DNA of 64,000 bases from Ignavibacteriales bacterium (GTDB lineage: Bacteria > Bacteroidota > Ignavibacteria > Ignavibacteriales > Melioribacteraceae), in contig JAPLFF010000007.1 in NCBI GenBank assembly GCA_026390775.1, forward strand, positions 868,001-932,000, written 5' to 3'. Under the pieces are notes generated by a model. The model made no database searches and was not told the DNA's origin. It saw nothing but the letters and a program-made list of their open reading frames with translations. Within the stretch, counting starts at the first letter, position 1. Each line of letters opens with the position of its first letter. The position numbers and the translations under genes are program-made. This document shows positions 44,301 to 53,228 of the stretch, piece after piece.

Positions 44301-44401
44301 TTTGGCGGGGAATATTTTTTTATTTGACCATGAATTTCTAAAAAGGATAAAATGAAAATTAAAATCGAAATAATTATTTTCTTATACATGTTAAACCCCA
44401 T
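41330..44401 (-). CDS. Secreted subtilisin-family (S8) protease with beta-helix and T9SS sorting signal
   Basis: A 1023-residue secreted protease (signal peptide about 1-25). A pro-region is followed by the S8 domain (about 185-480). The catalytic Asp lies in a divergent setting, VKIAFPDG (in place of VAVIDTG). His is in GGHGQQTSGVAAA (for HGTxVAG). SAGND marks the oxyanion Asn and SGTSFSAPLVSG has the Ser. Then a right-handed beta-helix type region with alternating Asn/Ser/Tyr (about 495-720), a helical segment with repeats (about 770-930), and the T9SS sorting domain (CYPNPFNPTTNISFSL) ending TKKMILMK. It overlaps the kelch gene by 1 nt (TAATG). Confidence 0.9.
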   Translation of the reverse strand: MGFNMYKKIIISILIFILSFLEIHGQIKKYSPPNMFSEVEIYKDEKGNTYSTTVSVKFKIKTIDNKKGVKTATLNDILLPEIRNLFSKVEKKYGKFILEKEFINHIWGDTIGIHIVSKKPVKIKDLSQYYKLRFNNIICIDSLSTILRESGWFSFVEGPFFAFYTYNPNDYSASEQWSLPRIEATKTWDITKGSDQVKIAFPDGWKFYSNPETNLHNELRNGKVVYNQNSNSGGHGQQTSGVAAALTDNGSGTISSIGFNSSLMFVAGSPSGINTAVEQGAHIINCSWISGSYGPLDTAVYNALSQGVIVVASAGNDQNNVSGIGTIPVCVYPAAYNFSDIGKQVIAVSATGLSGSTEYFTDSPLFSPTWNYSPGTNPVTDPTNSFIDVAAPGISIKVLHDSLTNSYRTVSGTSFSAPLVSGLLGLMRSVYSGLTPEIAHSVLTNTADKIGQFNYDGYGWNQRMGYGRINAYKAIKYLLEHYGGILTQDLTIPSGETWDFQPGVTVTFASGTSLIVNGTLNAVGTASDPIIFDRIGSSGTWGGIVINSGSYGDVEYCNINNASTGIYLNNNGNHTSIKDCEINDSEYYGIYVYNSVPTVLRNKIVNQDTGAFGILCNYYAVPLTKDNLIKGFATAGIYSVDHSGPYWYNGTANNVIKENYYGIYLNYYSYAWLGNSQYNGSNSIYSSTIYDVKAIDNSTANVQSTWWGTYPPNASKFYTSGSSTIDRSNPLSSDPNNSADMKIATDDNKNSHVGISLSVANVKSNLASENDPSNEINTLLELFKKNSNNETGKNSLISLEYLFTKSDRKDFMDFSKKELRPLIKEADELYPLLLELEMHQLLNIGNVKEALDYNDTLEKMINDKTVNKYALFRKGFLYLTQMNDTKNAEKVFSDFVNKYPDDELVLIINNIMNHNNGFTNSMINLQKDANDKEEKQTESSLNDCYPNPFNPTTNISFSLTQRSNLKLVVYDALGREVANLADGIYEAGKHEITFDASKLPSGVYFYNLVIANSSFTKKMILMK

Positions 44402-45807
44402 TATTTTTGAAGAATAATTTTAATTAGTTTTGTTTGTTTTTGAGAGTTCATTTTGACAAAATAAACTCCTGATGAGAAATTATTCATTTCACATCTGAAA
44501 GTATGCCTACCTACTGAAAGTTCTCCGTTATAAATTGTGTTTATTTCAGCACCAATAATGTTGAAAACTTTTAATGAGACATAACTGGGGGAACTTAATT
44601 CGAAGGTAATATTTGTAGAACTATTAAATGGATTAGGATAGCAGCTTAACGAGAAATCATTTGGAGATATATTCGGCGCTATACTTTCTTTAACGCTTGT
44701 TAAATTAAGATCGTATACTTGACTTAAATTCGCTGCAGTATATAGAGAATATTCTTCTATAAATTCATAACCACCACTGAATAACACTCTATTATCATCA
44801 ATCTTGACAACAACCGGGTCACTTATTAATCTTTTGAATTTTCCCCAATAAACAGATTCAAGATTCTCAAGAGAGTATAGTTCCCATCCCGGATTGTATG
44901 CGTATCCGATAATATCATGTACCAATAACAAAAACTTTTCATTAGATAAAATTACTGCATTGTTGTGACCTGAAGCGAGCATCACCGGACCAACTTCTTC
45001 CCACGTATCTGTTGAAGGATTATATAATTCGGAAATCGCTTGCTTCCCTCCTACAACCAAGACTTTCCCGTTCGACAGCAGAGTTGCCGAGTGTCCTGCT
45101 CTTGAATAATGCATGGGTGCAACAGTTGTCCAGCTCTTCGTGATAGGGTTAAATATCTCGCATGAATTAAGTAATATTACTCCATTATTTATCGTATTAC
45201 CGCCAATAACAATCACTCTCTCATCTTTTAGAACTGTGGCTGTATGTCCGAAGCGTCCGATATTTAATTCTGAAGTGATCTCCCAAAATTTCCCAGAATA
45301 ATTGTAGATTTCACATTCCTTAATCGCTCTTTGAGAAGGATCATTTAAACTTCCTTTATAACCACCTATTATCATCACATTTCCATTTTGCATTATTACA
45401 ACACTTTGTCCGTACCACCTACTCATTTTTAACGAATCCGTAAATATCCAGTTAGTCAAATTCTTATCAAGGATCTCGCACGTTTTCTCACTATATCCAC
45501 CTATTGCCAAAATCGAACCGTCATTAAGTTTTACTAAGTTGTGGTCACCACGTCCTTTATTCATGGAAATAGCGGTACCCCATTTAAAATTCGTTATATT
45601 AAATATTTCAGCACCATTACTCGCTGGACCAGAGACACCATATCCTCCAGTAATTAAAATATTTCCATTATCTAATTGTATGCCCGCATGGTAACGTCTT
45701 TTCTCTATCATGGAATCTGTAGCAAACCAACTACCATAGCCCTGTGCAAAGGAAAATGAATTAACTGTTAGTAAAGCAAAAACTATAATTTTGAAATAGT
45801 ATTTCAT
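44401..45807 (-). CDS. Secreted kelch-repeat protein with T9SS sorting signal
   Basis: A 468-residue secreted protein (signal peptide ending FSFAQG, about 22). Five to six kelch-type repeats occupy about 28-370, with the motif RxYHAGIQLDNGNILITGGYG recurring as RFGHTATVLKDERVIVIGGN and RAGHSATLLSNGKVLVVGGK. They fold as a beta-propeller, likely for binding. The end has the sorting domain (LSCYPNPFNSSTNITFEL). Its stop overlaps the subtilase start by 1 nt, so both are likely made from one mRNA and exported together. Confidence 0.9.
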   Translation of the reverse strand: MKYYFKIIVFALLTVNSFSFAQGYGSWFATDSMIEKRRYHAGIQLDNGNILITGGYGVSGPASNGAEIFNITNFKWGTAISMNKGRGDHNLVKLNDGSILAIGGYSEKTCEILDKNLTNWIFTDSLKMSRWYGQSVVIMQNGNVMIIGGYKGSLNDPSQRAIKECEIYNYSGKFWEITSELNIGRFGHTATVLKDERVIVIGGNTINNGVILLNSCEIFNPITKSWTTVAPMHYSRAGHSATLLSNGKVLVVGGKQAISELYNPSTDTWEEVGPVMLASGHNNAVILSNEKFLLLVHDIIGYAYNPGWELYSLENLESVYWGKFKRLISDPVVVKIDDNRVLFSGGYEFIEEYSLYTAANLSQVYDLNLTSVKESIAPNISPNDFSLSCYPNPFNSSTNITFELSSPSYVSLKVFNIIGAEINTIYNGELSVGRHTFRCEMNNFSSGVYFVKMNSQKQTKLIKIILQK

Positions 45808-46227
45808 ATTTGTCTTAGTTGAATTTTAATTTGAACTCTTCCGTATTGAAAATTGGAAGGTAATAAAAGCTATAAGAAAATTATTTTAATAATACATGAC
45901 GCACCCCCACGATTAATTAATATGATTTGTTATTTAAGAAAAGATATTTGTGAAAGTAAAACATTTCGCCGCCCATTTATTTCCCGTAAATAATGTAATA
46001 AATTTTTCAGCAAATACTATCAGTACAATTACGGTGTTTTTTAAAAGATTTTTTTACACTTTAAAAGAGAACCTGTCTGAAAGTAATAATGTTAATTAAT
46101 TCATAACTACTCATGCAAAAACTAAGCCCCGTGAAAACTGTATTATTTATGAAATTTAAGAAAGGTGGGTGTAAAGTTTTCCTTATATATGAAAATTTTA
46201 CTTGCCGGCTAACTCTAAGCGAAGGGA
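45808..46227. other. Intergenic stretch without a recognised gene
   Basis: 420 bases between the kelch gene start and the lamin-tail gene stop. It should hold the promoter of the kelch/subtilase operon. A short plus-strand frame (46113-46304) overlaps the antisense of the next gene and has no family resemblance or ribosome-binding site. I see no RNA gene or repeat. Confidence 0.6.
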
Positions 46228-49200
46228 TTATAATTTTCTTGCAACAACAACCGGAGTCTTCATTACTTCAACATTGCCGGAACCTTCTGCAACTGCTTCG
46301 ATGAGTAAAATATAAATCCCGATGCGAAGCGGTCTCCCGCTATCATCAAGTCCGTCAAAAATAACAGAATTTTTTGATGCTGCCAATTTATTTTCTGCTA
46401 TGCTTCTTACTAATCTGCCCTGACTATCGAAAACTTTTATACGAACTTGCGAAAACGGCTGGGTAAGATCAAAATTTATTATTGCGTAATCTTCGTAACC
46501 GTCGTTATCAGGAGAGAATGGATTGGGACTAATCGTAACTTTCAATTCTCGTGAAGTGTTTTCGGAATAAATCGAGTTTTGCTTCCCGGGCGATCCTCCT
46601 TCAGCATTGACTGAAGTATTCCAATTGGATCTAACGTTAGAACCGAGAAGCGGATTAAGTCTTTCTAGTGATCTGCTTTTAGTAGTAAGAATATTTTTAT
46701 TGTGCCATGAAAAAGAATAATTAAGAGAATCTAATGTATCTCCGCGTAGATCTTTTAAAATCAATTGTGCGCCGTCGTTTGATAAACTAAGCGAAGAACT
46801 GCCGGCTATCTTTGTTTTATTTTCAAGCTTTAGCCAAGGAAAGCTTCTATAAATAGAAGAATCCGATGCCAGTACAAAATAATTCTGCGGCGGAAGTTTG
46901 TAAAATGTATTTGCAAGTTTGAATTTTGCCGATGACCCGATTCTAATTTCCATTCCGCCAAGCTGAATTGAATCGTTTGTTGTATTGTAAAATTCCAGAT
47001 ACTCGGCATTGCCTGTTGCCGGATCAAACATAATTTCATTTATTACAAGAGAACCGAAAGAATATCTTGTTGTGTTAACTACAGAGTTTTTAAAACCTGC
47101 AGTACCGCCATTAGGGTCAAGTGTTGTTGCCCAATTTAAACTATCGTTTGTAACTGCTGAAAAAGAAAATCTTTCCATCGAGTAACCTTTAGCACCACCC
47201 CAGCTTGAATTGTATTTCAGACTATCAATCACAGAATTTCGAAAATCATAAATCATTACTCCATCAGTTGAACTGAGTGAACCAAATTTTGCCTGGAAAA
47301 ATTTCCTCGGAGGATAGTAAGGATACTTCAGTGAATCATAAGTTATGATTGCATATTCACCGGGACTCAAAAAATTATCTTTGACTGTTATAACACTTTT
47401 TGTTGGCGACGGCAGCAAATCGCTGATCTGCCAATTCTTTAGATTCACTTGATCGTTCGATGAGTTGAAAATTTCCACCCATTCGGATTCACCCGAAAGC
47501 GGATCATACATTACCTCGCTGATCTGAACCGAATTCCTTTTTGCGCCGGGACTTACTTCTGCAATAAATGAATTGTTTAGTGTGTCTTCATCACCGCTGA
47601 AAATAACTTTGCACAAAATTGTTTTGTTGTTGTTCAATTTTAATTTTGTATTTGCAGTGATCCACACAGAATCGCTACCGTTTAAGTTAATTCCTTTACC
47701 TTCGGCAAAAAATGTGGCCGAGTTATTTACTTTCAAATAAAATTTTACCGTGAAGTCTGTCGCTTTTTCTAAACCATAATTGATAACCTTTGCGCTAACG
47801 CCAACCTCTTCATTAAGTAAAGGATACTGTGGCGTGGTTGTTATTGCATTTATTGCCAGATCATATCTTTTCTGTGTGATGCTGTTTTCACGGCCCGGTG
47901 TGCTCAATTCAATATCTTTTGATGAAGACCAATTATTTCTATCTACCGATGAAGCGCTGATAGATTTTCGTTCAAGCGATTTTCCATTTGCGCCGCCCCA
48001 GAAAGATTCATAGCGGACAGAGTCAATCGTAACATCTCGCGAATCTTTAAACACAACTCCATCCGCATCGTTATTTAAGTTTGCAAAAGTGGAAACAATA
48101 AGTTTTGAAGGAATCGTTCCGTGAAAATTTTTTATAGTAGAATCTTTTGCAACAACTAAAAATGTTTTGCTCGGAAAAATATAATCCTTCGCTTGGATTT
48201 TGTTCTTTACCGGAGTTATCAACACATCTATGATAGACCAATCTTCCAGATCAATATCATATTGTGAGTTGTTATAAAGTTCTATCCATTCCGGTTCGCC
48301 GTTAACAGGGGTGTACATAATTTCATTTATAACCACCGAGCCAGACGGATAACCTGGTTGGACTTTAATAATTTTTCTATTATTTGTTGTGTCCTGATCC
48401 TGTGGGAAGTCGGCAAAGTATTCAAAAGTTCTAGCCCCAGATAAATTATCTACAGTTAATTCTAATTGAGTGATATAAAAAATTATTTCGACTAAGGCAG
48501 GGAGAGAAACAATTTGTTCTTTCAAAAATATTTTTCTCCCGTCTTTCATAATTTCATGCAAAGTCACCTTAAATTCCGCTGGCTTTTTACCATCATTCCA
48601 CATACCGATATTAATTTTTACCGTTTCTCCAATAATTGGATTCTTAGGATAAATACTTGGAAGAAGAAGCTTTACATCATAGTTTTTCTTTGATACTGAA
48701 TTGATAAATCCCGGTGTAGCGCCGATAGCATTCGTTGATGTCCGCCAATTTAACGAATTGGTTGAAGACGATGTTGATTCAATGCGTTCCAAAGATTTTC
48801 CGCCGGTTCCTCCCCACGATGAAGAATACTTCAACGAATCTATTGTTGTGTTGAGATTGCTTCTCAGAATAATATCATCACCGCTGTTATTCAAAGATGG
48901 AAGTTGTTTTATCAAAAATTTAGATGTGATCCGATAATAATTTGAAATGGCAGCATCACTAGCTACAACTAAATATTCGCCGGGATTCAAAAAATAATCC
49001 GTAGTAGAAATTGTAACCGTGGTTGAGTTATCTGTTATCTTCCAATTTTTCAAATTGATTGCTCTGTAAGATGTGTTATATAGTTCAATCCATTCCGGTT
49101 CATCATTTGAAGGTGCATACATAAATTCATTTACAACAATTTCATTTCTTGACGCGGGTATTTCTGCAACAGTGATTTTCAAAAAAGCCTTGTTGTTGGA

Positions 49201-50082
49201 AGTGTTTTCATCTCCCGTAAAATTGGCGGCGGCGATAAAATGATAATCTGCCGCAGACGGTGCATAAATAGACTGCTGGATCATTATTGAATCACCACTT
49301 GCAAGATTTGTGTAATTGTTATTAAAGATTGATTCTCCGGACTGTCCAAGCGAATCATCATTCGCATCATTAAAAATATCAACACTAAAATTTGCTACTG
49401 CAAGCCGTCCTGCGTTTTTGATTTTCACAGTTATTTTTAAAGTGTCTTCTGCTTTTGGTGCACTGGGAATAAATCCAGCAAACGTTATATTAAGATCATA
49501 GTTGAGAGGCGATACTGAATTATTTTTTCCGGGAGTTCCGTTTATTGTCAATGAATTCTTCCAGTTGGCGGCAGTATTATCTTTAGAGAGAATATATTTC
49601 TCATCAGAAATACCCGCGGAATTATTGGCTGAATAAGTATAAGTATCAATTGTCTGACCAGAAGCGTTAATTAAATAAACATCTCTGCTCGTTGTGTTTG
49701 CCATACCGGATGAACCAAAACTGTTGGAACTGATCTTAAGAACAATTGCATCGGCGGGAATTAAGGTTTTATAAATCCCGTTTGTATAATCGTAATTGCC
49801 TTGTAAGATAACGGCAAACTTTCCCGGACCCAACTGCATTCCTCCGGACAGAGCAACAATATTATTATTAGAAGATGTATAATATTTGAATTTATAGTTT
49901 GTAAGATCAACCGTTTCAGTTGTGGAAGTATTGTAGATCTCAACAAACTCGCCGTTCGTTTCAGAAGGATCGAACATTATTTCGCTGAATGTAAGAACAG
50001 ATCCGGTTTGAGCAAAAATGTCTGATAAGAGAGAGATGCTAAGAAGAACTACCACAAAAAATAATTTTCCCGCCCATTTCAT
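46228..50082 (-). CDS. Very large exported protein of alternating lamin-tail and CARDB domains
   Basis: A 1284-residue exported protein (signal peptide about 1-25). Five lamin-tail domains start at about 27, 312, 580, 848 and 1010, each with the opening V-x-EIMYxP...EPEWIELYNxS and SxGGxxGKSLER. Three CARDB-type beta-sandwich domains lie between them at about 195-305, 467-575 and 740-845 (YDLNITFAG, YDVKLLLPS, YDLAINAIT). The C-terminus (about 1179-1284) is a FlgD/CHU-like beta domain (SPNPFSPDNDGYEDYAII...DGLDDSGRPLRIGIYILL) rather than a YPNPFNPTT sorter. Probably a modular surface adhesin or scaffold. GGGG precedes the ATG. Confidence 0.9.
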   Translation of the reverse strand: MKWAGKLFFVVVLLSISLLSDIFAQTGSVLTFSEIMFDPSETNGEFVEIYNTSTTETVDLTNYKFKYYTSSNNNIVALSGGMQLGPGKFAVILQGNYDYTNGIYKTLIPADAIVLKISSNSFGSSGMANTTSRDVYLINASGQTIDTYTYSANNSAGISDEKYILSKDNTAANWKNSLTINGTPGKNNSVSPLNYDLNITFAGFIPSAPKAEDTLKITVKIKNAGRLAVANFSVDIFNDANDDSLGQSGESIFNNNYTNLASGDSIMIQQSIYAPSAADYHFIAAANFTGDENTSNNKAFLKITVAEIPASRNEIVVNEFMYAPSNDEPEWIELYNTSYRAINLKNWKITDNSTTVTISTTDYFLNPGEYLVVASDAAISNYYRITSKFLIKQLPSLNNSGDDIILRSNLNTTIDSLKYSSSWGGTGGKSLERIESTSSSTNSLNWRTSTNAIGATPGFINSVSKKNYDVKLLLPSIYPKNPIIGETVKINIGMWNDGKKPAEFKVTLHEIMKDGRKIFLKEQIVSLPALVEIIFYITQLELTVDNLSGARTFEYFADFPQDQDTTNNRKIIKVQPGYPSGSVVINEIMYTPVNGEPEWIELYNNSQYDIDLEDWSIIDVLITPVKNKIQAKDYIFPSKTFLVVAKDSTIKNFHGTIPSKLIVSTFANLNNDADGVVFKDSRDVTIDSVRYESFWGGANGKSLERKSISASSVDRNNWSSSKDIELSTPGRENSITQKRYDLAINAITTTPQYPLLNEEVGVSAKVINYGLEKATDFTVKFYLKVNNSATFFAEGKGINLNGSDSVWITANTKLKLNNNKTILCKVIFSGDEDTLNNSFIAEVSPGAKRNSVQISEVMYDPLSGESEWVEIFNSSNDQVNLKNWQISDLLPSPTKSVITVKDNFLSPGEYAIITYDSLKYPYYPPRKFFQAKFGSLSSTDGVMIYDFRNSVIDSLKYNSSWGGAKGYSMERFSFSAVTNDSLNWATTLDPNGGTAGFKNSVVNTTRYSFGSLVINEIMFDPATGNAEYLEFYNTTNDSIQLGGMEIRIGSSAKFKLANTFYKLPPQNYFVLASDSSIYRSFPWLKLENKTKIAGSSSLSLSNDGAQLILKDLRGDTLDSLNYSFSWHNKNILTTKSRSLERLNPLLGSNVRSNWNTSVNAEGGSPGKQNSIYSENTSRELKVTISPNPFSPDNDGYEDYAIINFDLTQPFSQVRIKVFDSQGRLVRSIAENKLAASKNSVIFDGLDDSGRPLRIGIYILLIEAVAEGSGNVEVMKTPVVVARKL

Positions 50083-50306
50083 TTTGATATTACCCCAATT
50101 GTAAAAATCTATTCATAAAATAAAAAATTCTCTTGCTAAAAGCATTACTTGAGGTTGTACAAGGCAAGGGAGAACGATAAGCTCAATATCAATTTTTTAC
50201 TTCTCACTTTAAGCAATTTAACCTTTCTTAAACAAATTCTTTTTCTATTGAAAACCGTTTTTATGTATTTTGTATTGAAATATTCAATCAGAAACCAGAG
50301 ACATTT

Positions 50307-52688
50307 ATGAAACGATTATTATTAAAATCAACATTACTGTTTTTAGTCTTCACCGCAATCATTTTCCCGCAGCAGGATCCCGTAATTAAAAAAATTATTG
50401 AGATAGGAAAAACCGATAATCAAGTTATGCGGCATCAAGATATTCTCAACAACAGAATCGGAGGAAGATTAACCGGTTCGGACCAATATCTTACCGCATG
50501 CAATTGGGCTATGAATGAATTAAAAAGCTGGGGATTAAAAGTTAAGTTAGATGAAGTCGGTGAAGTGCCGGTTGGATTTCTCCGCGGACATTGGGCAGGC
50601 AAAATGATAAAGCCGGCAGAAAAAGTTTTAGAGTTTGTAACTCCATCATATACTGCCGGTACAAAAGGGATTCAGCGCGGACCGGTTGTAATAATGCCGA
50701 AGACAGATGCCAGATTCGATTCAGTAAAAAGTAAAATGAACGGCGCTTGGGTAATGATTGACGGAGAAAATACGGGCTGGCCCCGCGACCGTGATTCTGT
50801 TGTAGCTCTTACAAGAAAATTAATGGCGGTCGGCGCGCTTGGAACAATTCAATTAACACATGTTCCGATCCGCACTTTGGATTCACGATGTGTTAAATCT
50901 TGGGATAACCTTCCAACTCTTTGTGATATAAAACTTGTGGATACTCAATACAATGAAATAAAATCTCTCGTTGAAAAGAATGAGGAAGTAATTCTAGAAT
51001 TTGAAATCCGGAATTTCTTCAAACCAGGTCCAATCAAATATTACAATGTGATCGGAACAATTCCCGGTACAAAATTTCCGAACGAATATGTTATCATCAG
51101 CGGTCATCTTGATTCGTTTGATATTGCAACCGGCGCAATTGATAACGGTTCGGGTGTAACAGCTATGATGGAAGCAATCCGTTTGATGATGAAAGCCGGG
51201 GCTAAACCTAAACGCTCAATTATGATTCATCTTTATGCTGCCGAAGAACAGGGATTGGTTGGATCAAAATCATGGGTGAATAAAAACAAAAAACTTCTGA
51301 ATAAAATTTCTCTCGTGATAAACAAAGACAGCGGAACCAATCCAGCCGTAAGTTTAGGTGTTCCTAAAGTTATGTTCGATGAAATGAAAAAAGTTGTTGA
51401 GCCGATTGAAACAGCCGGATTAAAATATCCGTTCAAACTAACCGAATCGCAGCCGTTTAGAAAAGCGGGACGAGGAGGAACAGACAGTTTTTCTTTTATA
51501 ATGGCAGGCGTTCCGGCTCCAGGTCTTCGTCTTGAAGGTCCTCATCAATATACCAAAACATGGCACACGCCGCTTGATACTTACGATGAAGTAATTCCCG
51601 ATGCGCAGGAACATTCTTCAATTGTAATTGCATTGCTTGCATACGGCGCAGCAAACTTAGATCATCTTCTACCGCGCGAAGGTGCATTTGCACCGGAAGG
51701 AATTTATGCCGATCTAAATACAAACAAAGGAAGATTTACTCTTAATCTGGATTACGAACACGTTCCAATGACGGTTGCAAATTTTGTCGGACTTGCAGAA
51801 GGAACGATTAAGAACGATGCGGTTGAAGAAAAAAAACCATATTTCAATGGAAGCATCTGGCACCGTGTTGTAGCCGGACATGTAATACAAGCAGGAATGC
51901 CTGCAACCGGAAAAGAAACCGAAGGACCTGGTTATGAATTTCCGAATGAAATATATAAAGGATTAAGTCACAACAAAGCCGGAATGCTTGGAATGGCAAA
52001 CGCCGGTGCAAATACTAACGGAAGTCAATTCTATATTACACTTGGTGACCGTTCGTATCTCGACGACAATTATACTTTATTCGGTCAAGTGACTGAAGGC
52101 ATGGATGTGGTAGAAAAAATTACTCAAGGAGATACAATAAAAAGCGTGGTGATCTCGCGCGTTGGACAGAAAGCCATGGACTTTAAAGTTACAACCGAAT
52201 CATTTAAGAAGATGGTTGATGAAGCTAATGCAAAAATAAAAGCTGATGAAGAAAAGAGACTAAAGAAAGAGGCGGAATTGATTAAAAAGAAATTTCCTAA
52301 CGTGAATGAAACGGCAAGCGGATTAAAATTTTTTATTTTGAAAGAAGGAACTGGTGATAAACCTGCCGAAGGCGCTGTTTTAAAAGTTCAGTACAAAGGA
52401 AGTTTTTTATTAGATGGAAATAAATTTGTAAGCACAAGTGTTGAAGGAAAACCAAATGATTTAGATAAACCGGAAATTTTTGAATACACAATCGGAAAGA
52501 CTAAAATTAATCCAGCACTTGATGAATCAATCGCAGATATGAAACCCGGCGAACAACGAACCGTGATTGCTCAATCAAAATTAGCTTATGGAAATAATGT
52601 TGTGTACGGAAAACAGATTGAGGGAAAAAAGCGGTTTGCAATATCTCCAAACACAAGTTTGATTTATGAATTAGAAATAATAAAATGA
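50307..52688 (+). CDS. Exported M28 peptidase fused to cyclophilin and FKBP domains
   Basis: A 793-residue exported fusion (signal peptide about 1-20). The M28 zinc-aminopeptidase domain (about 25-450) has ligands in GHLDS, GAIDNGSG, AAEEQG, TDSF and TWHTPLD, all present. A cyclophilin-type peptidyl-prolyl isomerase follows (about 465-625; MTVANFVGLAEGT, GSQFYITLGDRSYLDDNYTLFG). An FKBP-type isomerase ends it (about 665-793; GLKFFILKEGTGDKPAEG to NTSLIYELEI). Both isomerase classes plus a peptidase in one chain point to a periplasmic folding and clearing enzyme for proline-rich peptides (inference). The last 25 codons are duplicated at 56813. Confidence 0.93.
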   Translation: MKRLLLKSTLLFLVFTAIIFPQQDPVIKKIIEIGKTDNQVMRHQDILNNRIGGRLTGSDQYLTACNWAMNELKSWGLKVKLDEVGEVPVGFLRGHWAGKMIKPAEKVLEFVTPSYTAGTKGIQRGPVVIMPKTDARFDSVKSKMNGAWVMIDGENTGWPRDRDSVVALTRKLMAVGALGTIQLTHVPIRTLDSRCVKSWDNLPTLCDIKLVDTQYNEIKSLVEKNEEVILEFEIRNFFKPGPIKYYNVIGTIPGTKFPNEYVIISGHLDSFDIATGAIDNGSGVTAMMEAIRLMMKAGAKPKRSIMIHLYAAEEQGLVGSKSWVNKNKKLLNKISLVINKDSGTNPAVSLGVPKVMFDEMKKVVEPIETAGLKYPFKLTESQPFRKAGRGGTDSFSFIMAGVPAPGLRLEGPHQYTKTWHTPLDTYDEVIPDAQEHSSIVIALLAYGAANLDHLLPREGAFAPEGIYADLNTNKGRFTLNLDYEHVPMTVANFVGLAEGTIKNDAVEEKKPYFNGSIWHRVVAGHVIQAGMPATGKETEGPGYEFPNEIYKGLSHNKAGMLGMANAGANTNGSQFYITLGDRSYLDDNYTLFGQVTEGMDVVEKITQGDTIKSVVISRVGQKAMDFKVTTESFKKMVDEANAKIKADEEKRLKKEAELIKKKFPNVNETASGLKFFILKEGTGDKPAEGAVLKVQYKGSFLLDGNKFVSTSVEGKPNDLDKPEIFEYTIGKTKINPALDESIADMKPGEQRTVIAQSKLAYGNNVVYGKQIEGKKRFAISPNTSLIYELEIIK

Positions 52689-52694
52689 TGCTCT

Positions 52695-52742
52695 GTAGGG
52701 AACGCAAGGTCTTGTCAGCCATTGGTGGATTGCGTTCCCTAC
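52695..52742. repeat. 48-bp palindromic repeat, copy 1
   Basis: GTAGGGAACGCAA at one end and TTGCGTTCCCTAC (with one base shift) at the other are inverted repeats around a core with CAGCCATTGGTGGATT. A second copy of the same 48-bp length lies at 57312-57359. It begins 7 nt after the M28 fusion gene's stop. Confidence 0.85.
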
Positions 52743-52843
52743 TTTATAAAATTCAATTCGGAAATAGATCAAGACTTCCGTAAATCAATTCCGATCCTTT
52801 CTCAAATCCCTTTAAAAATCTTTTTGTCTGCTGATGTCTTTAC

Positions 52844-52918
52844 CAGCTTTTTTTATATAACAAATTGATTGACAAAGCTAAATCTCTTCTCTAATTTTCT
52901 CTTAGAGACGATAAGGAT
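52844..52918. repeat. 75-bp repeat unit A, copy 1
   Basis: The stretch from CAGCTTTTTTTATATAAC through ATTGATTGACAAAGCT and CTTCTCTAATTTTCTC is repeated at 54168-54239, after the ankyrin gene, with roughly 80% matching bases by eye. Each copy is preceded by a GCTG...CAGC hairpin and T-run. Confidence 0.75.
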
Positions 52919-53112
52919 TATTAAAAATCCAATCTAGAGACACATACAAAAAATATTGGGGTATTCAAGCTTAGAGACAAGCAAGATGAACACACATGTC
53001 AGCAATAAACAATTGAATAGATTATTACTTCACTTCAATAGATAGCGCATAACAAAAACAAAATAAATAAAAATTTATTGCGTCTATCCAACCATAAAGT
53101 AGGATAAACGAA

Positions 53113-53157
53113 ATCCGCCGAAGGTGGATTGCGTAGTTACACTAGTATACGCAATCT
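53113..53157. repeat. Repeat B (partial REP core with palindrome), copy 1
   Basis: ATCCGCCGAAGGTGGATTGCG matches the centre of the 48-bp repeat; it runs into ATTGCGTAGTTACACTAGTA and TACGCAAT, an 8-bp inverted repeat. The tail recurs at 54253-54279. Confidence 0.65.
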
Positions 53158-53228
53158 CTACATTTCAATTTTGCCGAGTAGTATCTAGCGATTATTTCAA
53201 AACAATGATTTATGAAAAGGAGTAGCGT

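Larger units (their letters stand above)
52689..53228. other. Repeat-rich intergenic region upstream of the ankyrin gene
   Basis: 540 bases with no gene. It begins with a 48-bp palindromic repeat (52695-52742), includes a 75-bp repeat unit (52844-52918) that recurs after the ankyrin gene, and ends with a repeat containing GTGGATTGCGTAGTTAC (53113-53157) just ahead of the ankyrin promoter and ribosome-binding site. It marks the left border of the accessory patch. Confidence 0.75.

Noticed and set aside
46113-46304. Plus-strand 63-residue frame beside the lamin-tail gene
   Set aside because: Its 3' half is antisense to the lamin-tail coding sequence, no family resemblance, no ribosome-binding site.
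52507-52722. Minus-strand frame across the M28-PPIase 3' end and the 48-bp repeat
   Set aside because: Shadow of the well-supported plus-strand gene; a similar shadow appears over the displaced remnant at 56744-57035, which only reflects the duplicated DNA.
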